A stretch of DNA of 25,935 nucleotides. Source: an uncultured Kiritimatiellota bacterium (GTDB taxonomy: Bacteria > Verrucomicrobiota > Kiritimatiellia > RFP12 > UBA1067). This document shows, piece by piece, positions 20,645 to 25,935 of the stretch. Each line of letters starts with the position of its first letter. Position 1 is the first letter of the stretch. The translations under genes and the position numbers were made by a program. Under the pieces are notes generated by a model, which had not been told where the DNA came from, made no database searches, and saw only the letters and a program-made list of their open reading frames with translations. The stretch lies in the NCBI GenBank assembly GCA_934643865.1, contig CAKUCX010000047.1:1-25935 (forward strand). Reading direction: 5' to 3'.

Positions 20645-21853
20645 ATGAAGAAAGCCCGTCAAGCTTCAGCCCCTGTTCCGCCGCGCCTTCGCAAGGTCGC
20701 CGTCGCCGTGCGGATGGATCACGCGACCGGGCGCGCCCGGCTCGAGGGCATCCTGCGCTTCCTGCGGCACGCGGGCGACTGGCAGATCAAGCTGATCGAG
20801 CGGCAGGCCACCTCGGCGGCGATTGCCGACACGCTGGCGGACGGCATCGACGGCTTCTTCGTGTTCCAGCACCTCGACGCGGACACGTGGCGCCGGCTCG
20901 TCGCCGCGCACGTCCCCATCGTCTCGATCGAGTCGGTTCTCGACCCCGACATGCCGCGCGGACGCGACCTGTACCTCATCCGCGTGGACGACGAAGGCAT
21001 CGGGGAGCTTGCCGCGCAGCATCTGCTGTCCGTCGGCAACTTCCGAACATTCGTCTTCGTGCCGTCGCCGGGCGGCGAACGCTGGTCGGCGCGTCGCCAG
21101 GCGGGGTTCGCCGCCGCGCTGAAGGCCGCCGGCCGCACCTGCACCGTCTTTCCGTCGGCGGACGCCCTGAACACGGAGAAGGACGCGCCGCTCGTCGCGT
21201 GGCTCGCGGGCCTGCCGCGTCCGTTCGCCCTCTACGCCGCGACCGACCTTCTCGCCACGCGCGTCCTCTCGGCCTGCCGCGCCGCCAAGATCGACGTGCC
21301 GCGCCAGGCCGCCGTGCTCGGCACGGACGACGACGCGACGCTCTGCACGCACGCGGCGCCGCCCCTCTCCAGCATCCGCTTCGTGACGGAGCGGCAGGGC
21401 GAGCTCGTCGCCCGCGAACTGGAGAAGATGATGAACGGACGGCGCGCGAACGCCGCGACGCTGCTGCCGTGGACGCACCGTGAGGTCGTCCGCCGCGAAT
21501 CGACCGCGCCGATCACGCCTGCCGCCCGCCTGATCGACCGCGCCCGCGACCTCATCGACCGCTATGCGACGAAAGGATGGAACGTCGGCGACGTGGCGCG
21601 CGAGCTCGGCGTCTCGCGCCAGCTGCTCAACCTGCGCTTCCGGCAGTTCGAGCGCGAAAGCGTCGCGGAAGCCCTTGCCACGCGCCGCTTCACGGAACTC
21701 GTCCACCAGCTCGAAGAAAGCCGCGCGCCAATCGCCCGCATCGCCCGCAACTGCGGCTTCCGCGACCTCTCGAACCTCACGCGCCGCTTCCGCGCCCGCT
21801 TCGGCAAGACCATGCGAGACCATCGCGCCGAATGTGCCGTTCAGATCGTGTAG
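20645..21853 (+). CDS. XylR-type transcription regulator: sugar-binding domain plus AraC helix-turn-helix
   Basis: 402 residues. Residues about 15-280 form a LacI/periplasmic-binding-like sensor: VAVAVRMDHATGRARLEGI at the start, IDGFFVF, VPIVSIES, YLIRVDDEGIGELAAQHLL, then FALYAATDLLATRVLSACR and AAVLGTDDDATLCTHAAPPLSSI. Residues about 300-395 form the AraC DNA-binding domain with two helix-turn-helix units (VGDVARELGVSRQLLNLRF and PIARIARNCGFRDLSNLTRRF). This order matches XylR of enterobacteria and related PVC/Bacteroidetes regulators, which bind a sugar and activate adjacent catabolic genes. It is divergent from the glycosidase operon and likely controls it. The ATG at 20645 has no ribosome binding site at normal distance; an AGGAGG is 20 nt upstream and faces a different, out-of-frame ATG at 20629. 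Its 3' end overlaps the phosphodiesterase fragment by 13 bp, tail to tail. Confidence 0.85.
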   Translation: MKKARQASAPVPPRLRKVAVAVRMDHATGRARLEGILRFLRHAGDWQIKLIERQATSAAIADTLADGIDGFFVFQHLDADTWRRLVAAHVPIVSIESVLDPDMPRGRDLYLIRVDDEGIGELAAQHLLSVGNFRTFVFVPSPGGERWSARRQAGFAAALKAAGRTCTVFPSADALNTEKDAPLVAWLAGLPRPFALYAATDLLATRVLSACRAAKIDVPRQAAVLGTDDDATLCTHAAPPLSSIRFVTERQGELVARELEKMMNGRRANAATLLPWTHREVVRRESTAPITPAARLIDRARDLIDRYATKGWNVGDVARELGVSRQLLNLRFRQFERESVAEALATRRFTELVHQLEESRAPIARIARNCGFRDLSNLTRRFRARFGKTMRDHRAECAVQIV

Positions 21854-22108
21854 TGTCGCAGGGACTGTCCGTCAAAGTAGCCGAACGCGCGCGACGTGCC
21901 GCCCTTCGGCAGCGACACCGAGCCCGGGTTGAAGACCGTGAGCCCGCACGGCAGCTTCTTCAGCTCCGCGATGTGCGTGTGCCCGTGGGCAAGCACCGTG
22001 CCCAGGCCGAGCGGCGGCAGGCGGCTCTCGTTCCAGAGGTGTCCGTGCGTGCAGAAGAACGTCTCGCGGCCCGCCTCGACGACGGCGTAGTCGCCCATCA
22101 TCAGAGCG
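21841..22108 (-). pseudogene. C-terminal fragment of a YfcE/MJ0936-type metallophosphoesterase
   Basis: About 90 codons of a phosphodiesterase. The conserved C-terminal motifs are all here: TFFCTHGHLWN, VLAHGHTHIAEL and VFNPGSVSLPKGG. These align with the end of E. coli YfcE, a roughly 184-residue metal-dependent phosphodiesterase. The first half, with the DxH, GD and GNCD metal ligands, is absent. The frame runs upstream into palindrome E1 at the place where YfcE would read RGNCDSEVDQM (here IDALMM). No start with a ribosome binding site is present, although the frame stays open through the palindrome to 22194. It is broken by whatever placed E1 there, and the missing 5' half is not elsewhere in the window. 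Confidence 0.85.
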
Positions 22109-22135
22109 TCTATGGGGTCTGACCCCATAGATCTA
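22105..22135. repeat. REP-like palindrome E1
   Basis: TCTATGGGGTC-T-GACCCCATAGA is a perfect inverted repeat with 11-bp arms. Its left shoulder (AGCGTC) is the same as in E2 and its right shoulder (ATAGATCT) the same as in E3. It separates the broken phosphodiesterase gene from AT-richer DNA. There is no T-tract, so it is not a simple terminator. Confidence 0.9.
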
Positions 22136-22501
22136 TTTCCCACCTTGGCAAGTATGACTGCTGGCATAATTAGGCAATACGAATTCAGAAGCATAGTATC
22201 CGTCTAATGTTATGCCGCACCGAATTCTGTTCGTACATTTGCCTTCAACCACAAACTCGCCATTTGTGTCAGTCGTTCCACGGATGGGAGTACAATCATT
22301 ATAACCGTCTCCCGTCTGTAAACCTCCATCAACTTTCGCACCAACTACTGGCATCCCATCCCAATCCACCACGCGGATACATTCCTTTGCCAGCGCACCA
22401 TTCTTGTACGCCTTGTAAAAAGCAATCTGTTCTGCACTCGGCCCTGACGCAGCCAAAACCAGTGGAAACGCGAAATACAGCATCGCAAGCATACTTTTCA
22501 T
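22133..22501 (-). CDS. Small secreted protein with carboxypeptidase-regulatory-like domain, 3'-truncated by E1
   Basis: 122 residues remain. A signal peptide (KSMLAMLYFAFPLVLAASG) leads into a beta-sandwich of the carboxypeptidase-regulatory/transthyretin-like type: CIRVVDWDGMPVVGAKVDGG, then GTTDTNGEFVVEG and RCGITLDGYYASEF. Such domains are extracellular interaction or adhesion modules. The ATG at 22501 has AAAGGA 8 nt upstream and overlaps the previous stop as ATGA, so it is translationally coupled to the hydrolase. The protein ends QGGK and its stop codon TAG (22133-22135) lies inside palindrome E1, so the natural C-terminus has probably been lost. Composition is AT-richer than genes left of 22.1 kb. 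Function unknown. Confidence 0.65.
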   Translation of the reverse strand: MKSMLAMLYFAFPLVLAASGPSAEQIAFYKAYKNGALAKECIRVVDWDGMPVVGAKVDGGLQTGDGYNDCTPIRGTTDTNGEFVVEGKCTNRIRCGITLDGYYASEFVLPNYASSHTCQGGK

Positions 22502-24432
22502 TTGAGGTTTCCTTTCGTCTTTAGTTCGTCGTAGAGAGGATAGACATAAAAGTACGACATATCCTTCATGTCTGAATGGAACCAACTTGTACCATAGACA
22601 CTGCTATTCCGTCCCCACCCGCTCCGATAGGTACCGCTGTTCAAATCATGGTTTTCCAGTTTTGCGGGGGCCGTAGCATTCCCTCCAACTGGCGATGAGA
22701 CGGCTGGCACATACTCGGCAAGCGCGAACCAAATGTCGTCCTGCGAGGCATCACGGTTATCCATTTGCGTTCCCGGATAGTAGAATACGGGATTGTTGGT
22801 AATCGAACCATTGGCCACCATGACGCTTGTGGTTGCCGCTGAATAGTACACGGGGTATTCGTCTCCTCCACTTGACTCCATCCACCAGTAGAATCCCCAT
22901 CCGCCTTTCAAATTGCCAGCGACAGGCTCAACACCTTTATGCGTCTCCTGCTTCTGCCAGCAATTGGCTTCAGCGGTTATATTCAAGTCTATGAAAGGCC
23001 AAGTCCAATGCAAGGTCGGCCAATGAAACACGCCTGTCAAAACACTCGGGACTGAAGTGTCTTCCATAAACACGGGGTCACCTGTCGAGTAATAGTTGCA
23101 CACACTTCCGACCTGGGTAAGAGCCGTCTTGAAATAGTCGGGCCACCCCATCTTTCCTCGAGAATCGGAAGGATCGGCCTTGAACCATCTGTACCAATTC
23201 GCCGCCCACGACATCGAGTCATAAGGTATCCAATCGGAGGGCACATACTTATTTCTCGTGACATCGCTGTTGTTTTGATATACGGCATCAATGGCCTCGG
23301 ATGCAACGGCTGCGTCGAACATGAAATACTGGTTCGCCGCAAGCCCCTGTCGGAACGCCTCACACGCCATCATATTGCCAAGCGACTGCGCCATGACGAC
23401 CCGTTTTGACGAATCGCCCTGTTCACGCTCGACAAGACGCTTAAAGGCATTGGCACACTTAAGCGCCTGATACACGTCCCTCTGGTAGTGCAGTCCATTT
23501 GCCCAATTCCCCGTCCAGTTATAATTACCAGGCCACGCCACCATATGGAATCGCGCATCAGAGCCGGACTGCCAAAGGCGTTTGAAGACCTCTGAACCCC
23601 ATGCCCGTGCATCTTCTGCACTAACATTGAACCCGTGCGTGAAGAACACGTCGCGATCCTTGGGGGCGTCCATGAGGTTGCCTGGCGTATAGTGGCCCGG
23701 CAGATTGAAATAGTCAACATCTTCCGCGCCATGCAAAGAATAGAACCAATACATATCCTCAACAGAGGAAAGCTCCATATCCAACTCGCCGGTGGCAACC
23801 TTCTGACCTCCATAGTAAACATCAAGTTTGAGCGGAGAAGATGTCGCCTTCCGACCCTCGACGAACATGACACCCTTATCTGAAGTTCCTGAACACATCT
23901 TTCGCAACAACGCATCGGGAATCTCAAGACCCTCCGCATCGACCGTCTCCGTCTCGGCTTCATACGAATTCTCGTCAAGCTCACGTCTGCACACGGCAAC
24001 CGTCCCTTTTTGGAACATTCCGACGGACGTCTTCGCAAGATCAGTCCAAACGACGTTCACGGCCGCGGAATCATGACGCAACTTAAAGGTGAGATTATCT
24101 CGTATCTTCTTCGGCAGTCCGTGAATGCACGAGACGTCCATGTAGATCGGCGTGAAGTCAATAAGGTTACGCCATCCATTGACCTCGTCATCATCCCAGT
24201 CCGGATCGCGCCCATCAAATTCCCAGACGCCGGTACGCGCACCGGGAATGTCAACGCTCGGCGATTCGGCGTACTTGCCATCGGTCGCATCATCATCCTC
24301 GTCATCATTTATCCAGAAACGGAACACCCTTCCCTGATCTGCAAGTGTCTCGTCATTCGCATCAATCTTTCCATTCCGATCAAAATCAGGCATCAACTTC
24401 GGATCGTCAAGAACATAAAGCGTCGCTAGCGT
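22498..24432 (-). CDS. Secreted alpha/beta hydrolase-domain protein, 5'-truncated by E2
   Basis: The open frame begins at the edge of palindrome E2 (an in-frame TAG is within it), so the true N-terminus and signal peptide are missing. The first possible starts are TTG 24396 and ATG 24393, without a ribosome binding site. Near the start is an EF-hand/dockerin-like acidic loop (PDFDRNGKIDANDET), then a beta-rich domain. Next is an alpha/beta hydrolase: oxyanion segment FFTHGFNVSAEDARAWG and nucleophile elbow VVMAQSLGNMMA (GxSxG variant with Gln before the Ser). Similar large secreted hydrolases are common in Lentisphaerota/Kiritimatiellota, with unknown substrate. It overlaps the next gene as ATGA. 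It is AT-richer than the left part of the window, suggesting foreign or differently evolving DNA. Confidence 0.7.
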   Translation of the reverse strand, partial: TLATLYVLDDPKLMPDFDRNGKIDANDETLADQGRVFRFWINDDEDDDATDGKYAESPSVDIPGARTGVWEFDGRDPDWDDDEVNGWRNLIDFTPIYMDVSCIHGLPKKIRDNLTFKLRHDSAAVNVVWTDLAKTSVGMFQKGTVAVCRRELDENSYEAETETVDAEGLEIPDALLRKMCSGTSDKGVMFVEGRKATSSPLKLDVYYGGQKVATGELDMELSSVEDMYWFYSLHGAEDVDYFNLPGHYTPGNLMDAPKDRDVFFTHGFNVSAEDARAWGSEVFKRLWQSGSDARFHMVAWPGNYNWTGNWANGLHYQRDVYQALKCANAFKRLVEREQGDSSKRVVMAQSLGNMMACEAFRQGLAANQYFMFDAAVASEAIDAVYQNNSDVTRNKYVPSDWIPYDSMSWAANWYRWFKADPSDSRGKMGWPDYFKTALTQVGSVCNYYSTGDPVFMEDTSVPSVLTGVFHWPTLHWTWPFIDLNITAEANCWQKQETHKGVEPVAGNLKGGWGFYWWMESSGGDEYPVYYSAATTSVMVANGSITNNPVFYYPGTQMDNRDASQDDIWFALAEYVPAVSSPVGGNATAPAKLENHDLNSGTYRSGWGRNSSVYGTSWFHSDMKDMSYFYVYPLYDELKTKGNLK

Positions 24433-24506
24433 CTATGGGGTCAGACCCCATAGACGCTGACGCAGCATTCGACGAACGCAATCAACCGCGAGAAGAGAAT
24501 CGCCAT
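24426..24506 (-). pseudogene. Possible gene start (26 codons) running into palindrome E2
   Basis: ATG at 24506 with AAAGGA 4 nt upstream opens a frame (MAILFSRLIAFVECC and onward) that enters E2 and stops in the next base pairs. It looks like the 5' end of a gene cut by E2. I do not recognise it, and it does not match the missing N-terminus of the YfcE-like gene, which should show a DxH motif. The 92 bp between E2 and E3 (24459-24550) hold nothing else that I can support. Confidence 0.3.
24428..24458. repeat. REP-like palindrome E2, perfect 31-nt inverted repeat
   Basis: Arms AGCGTCTATGGGGTC and its exact complement surround a single A: the longest and most perfect of the three palindromes. 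It cuts off the 5' end of the hydrolase gene on its left and the 3' end of the short ORF start on its right. Confidence 0.95.
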
Positions 24507-24534
24507 CAAGTCCTTTCTTCGGAATAGGTAGTTA

Positions 24535-25700
24535 TCAACAGTTTCCTGCAATGGGGTCAGACCCCATAGATCTGAGGTACACCGTCTCCGGCTCGTAGCC
24601 GCTGAAGTCGATGTTGTGCAGGGCCTCGCAGAGCTTCCTCGCCCACATCGACTGCGTCACCTTCCGGCAGCCCCTGGCGAGCCTCCTCGGCATGCCGGAG
24701 TTGAACACCTGCCACAGGTTGTGCGCGAACTGCATCAGCAGGTGCGTCGCGCGGCTGGCGTTCTCGTCGTTGCAGAACGTATGCTCAAGACCGAAGCCGT
24801 CCTCGCCCTTGGACTTCTGCGTCTTGAAGCTGTTCTCGACCGTCCACCTGCGCCGCCCCCATTCCGCCACCTTCTGGGCGTACACCGCCGTGCCGACGTC
24901 GAGGTCGGTGGCGAACTGCCCGTAGTAGGCCTCCCCGGCCGGCTTCTCCTGATGGCATTCGACGACGTTGACGACGCTGTCGCCGAGCTTCACGCCCGTC
25001 GCCCACCGCAGCGGGCCGATCGTCTCCCACAGGCCGCCCCCGGCCTTGCGGGTCATGGGGCCGTGTCCGTCCCCGTCGAGCCACCACGTCTGGCCGGACA
25101 TCCTGAACACGTTCTTCGCGTACTCCTCGTCGTTGCGGTCGCAGTCCATCTTGTTGCGGGAGGCCCTGCGCGTGAGCAGGCCCGGCACGACGGTCCAGAG
25201 CTTCGTCGTGTTGTCGCATGTCGTGCCGTCCTCGCTCTGCCGCGAGGACGCGCTCCTGAAGAATCCGTTGATGCGGTCGCGGAACCTGCCGACCCGGGAG
25301 ATCAGCCTTTTCGCCGCGATGCGCCCCTGCGGGTTCCTCCCGGGCTTGCGGCCCGGCCTGCCTTTCGGCCTTCTGGGGCCTTCCCCGGCTTGACCGTTCG
25401 CCTTCCCGTCAGGGCGGCTATCCGCTCCACGAGGTCCCGCCGCGTCCACTCGCCCATCTCCAGCATGAGCGACTTCAGCTCCCTCCAGTTCTCCGCGAGC
25501 CTGCGGGCCTCCGCCTCCATCGAGACGGGCACGTACAGGCAGCGGGTCTTCCCGTCCGCCTTGTCCGTCAGCGTGTACCTCGCCGCGTTGCCCACGGCCT
25601 GCCTGTTGAGGCTTCCCGCGATGACACCCTCCCGCAGCAGCAGCGTCCGCAGCCGCGAGACCATCGCCTTGTAGCCGTCCAGCCATGTTCTTTTTTTCAT
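24535..25700 (-). pseudogene. DDE-type transposase, frame-broken and probably internally deleted
   Basis: The N-terminal part (25700 to about 25350) resembles DUF6788, found at the start of some transposases: LREGVIAGSLNRQAVGNAARY then TLTDKADGKTRCLYVPV. It ends in frame at 25302. The rest lies in the -1 frame: KGRPGRKPGRNPQGR linker, LLTRRASRNKMDCDRND, and the C-terminal catalytic block RRRWTVENSFKTQK followed by GFGLEHTF and LLMQFAHNLWQVF. The switch falls between about 25400 and 25302. In the family as I know it, some 150-200 residues with the first two catalytic Asp lie between the SRN block and the RW.(I/V)EN block; here only a short Gly-rich stretch separates them. The frame reads through palindrome E3 before stopping at 24535. 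It is unlikely to be active. A programmed -1 frameshift is possible but no textbook slippery heptamer was found. Confidence 0.7.
24551..24573. repeat. REP-like palindrome E3 at the transposase 3' end
   Basis: ATGGGGTC-A-GACCCCAT followed by AGATCT. It has shorter arms (8 bp) than E1 and E2. The transposase frame crosses it (YLRSMGSDPIAGNC), so the native end of that gene has probably been replaced. Confidence 0.85.
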
Positions 25701-25701
25701 G

Positions 25702-25719
25702 GTCGGTAATCACACCGAC
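25702..25719. repeat. Hairpin directly before the transposase start codon
   Basis: GTCGGT-aatcac-ACCGAC, 6-bp arms and 6-nt loop, immediately upstream of the ATG at 25700. No ribosome binding site is seen. Such hairpins can limit translation of transposase from read-through transcripts. Confidence 0.4.
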
Positions 25720-25807
25720 TATTTCGCGGGAAGTCAAGGCCTCGGCCGCAAGAAAGTTGAAAAAAGCTTCGAGGCGGACGCCGCCCGTAGCGCGCCCGCC
25801 CCAGTCG

Positions 25808-25829
25808 AGCCGACGCAAAACCGTCGGCT
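25808..25829. repeat. Inverted repeat AGCCGACG / CGTCGGCT
   Basis: Perfect 8-bp arms around a 6-nt loop (CAAAAC) in the non-coding 235 bp right of the transposase. It could mark an element end or form an RNA hairpin; no T-tract follows on either strand. Confidence 0.4.
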
Positions 25830-25865
25830 AGCTATCTCGACAAATCAAGGATTTGGAACGTTGCG

Positions 25866-25924
25866 CGCGAAAGTAAACGCACCATCGCGAAAGTAAACGT
25901 ACCAGTTCTGCCTGACTTTTGACA
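25866..25924. mobile_element. Possible IS21-type terminal region (repeat array and TGT end), remnant
   Basis: Two 18-bp repeats CGCGAAAGTAAACG(C/T)ACC (25866-25883 and 25886-25903) with a 20-bp period. They are followed by CTGCCTGACTTTTGACA ending at 25924, which read inward on the minus strand starts TGTCAAAAGTCAGGCAG. IS21-family ends carry a 5'-TGT terminus and multiple 20-bp-scale repeats just inside. No istA or istB gene lies inside the end, so this would be a remnant or an end invaded by the other transposase. Confidence 0.4.
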
Positions 25925-25935
25925 ATGCGTCGCAA

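Noticed and set aside
20629..21483. Plus-strand frame starting at the ATG next to AGGAGG
   Set aside because: Its translation is low-complexity Arg/Ala/Pro, while the frame from 20645 encodes an unmistakable XylR/AraC regulator. The start context itself is reported as a finding.
22105..22135. E1 as an ordinary intrinsic terminator for the convergent genes
   Set aside because: No T-tract on either side, and near-identical copies lie inside reading frames elsewhere in the window.
24459..24550. Missing 5' half of the YfcE-like gene lying on the far side of the insert
   Set aside because: The reading frame there has none of the DxH, GD or GNCD motifs expected, so the locus is not a simple insertion into that gene.
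22105..24573. Palindromes as a CRISPR array or integron attC sites
   Set aside because: Only three copies, with spacings of about 2.3 kb and 0.1 kb, no regular spacers, no cas or integrase gene, and no attC-type secondary structure.
1..25935. tRNA, rRNA or riboswitch genes
   Set aside because: No sequence recognisable as a tRNA cloverleaf, rRNA segment or known riboswitch was seen; small ncRNAs cannot be excluded by eye.

Overview
The window reads as a GC-rich bacterial chromosome segment. Gene content suggests a gut-type member of the PVC superphylum (Kiritimatiellota/Lentisphaerota-like): several secreted SGNH esterases, an autotransporter-type beta-strand repeat protein, very large secreted glycoside hydrolases, and a Tat-exported aldo/keto reductase paired with a membrane polyferredoxin. 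No rRNA, tRNA or CRISPR array was seen, so the taxonomy is inference only.

Layout. Almost everything from 1 to 20.5 kb is on the minus strand, in four apparent operons read right to left. (1) From 20536 to 13236: a short SDR/MFS hybrid ORF, a 1298-residue two-module glycosidase, and an autotransporter-repeat protein. (2) From 13064 to 6650: an AGCS-type sodium symporter, a ROK-like sugar kinase, and a large GH13 enzyme. (3) From 6548 to 3373: a mosaic ORF, a Tat-type aldo/keto reductase with two ferredoxin-type clusters, and a NapH/NapG-like polyferredoxin. (4) From 3287 to 1: two SGNH esterases and a truncated penicillin-binding protein. Operons 2, 3 and 4 have good sigma70-type promoters with 17-bp spacers. 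A XylR/AraC-type regulator at 20645-21853 (+) diverges from operon 1, and a 10-bp direct repeat in the shared spacer is a candidate operator. Together operons 1, 2 and 4 look like secreted glycan degradation (debranching or deacetylation, alpha-glycosidases, sugar phosphorylation, sodium-coupled uptake).

From 21.8 kb rightwards the character changes. A YfcE-like phosphodiesterase is cut off by a short perfect palindrome (core TATGGGGTC-W-GACCCCATA). The palindrome is followed by about 2.3 kb of visibly AT-richer DNA carrying a secreted alpha/beta hydrolase without its 5' end and a small secreted protein without its 3' end. A second palindrome, a 92-bp scrap with a truncated ORF start, a third palindrome, a frame-broken transposase and a repeat resembling an IS21-type end complete the window.

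The most unusual theme is gene mosaicism. Each palindrome sits exactly where unrelated truncated gene fragments meet. Two further in-frame hybrids (ROK-kinase tail joined to an esterase leader at 6183-6548; SDR head joined to an MFS tail at 20015-20536) head operons 3 and 1. One of these has a 10-bp microhomology joint with both parents still present in the window. The other carries a near-copy of the palindrome core at its joint. Assembly error at the palindromes is a serious alternative for the right-hand part and is stated where relevant.
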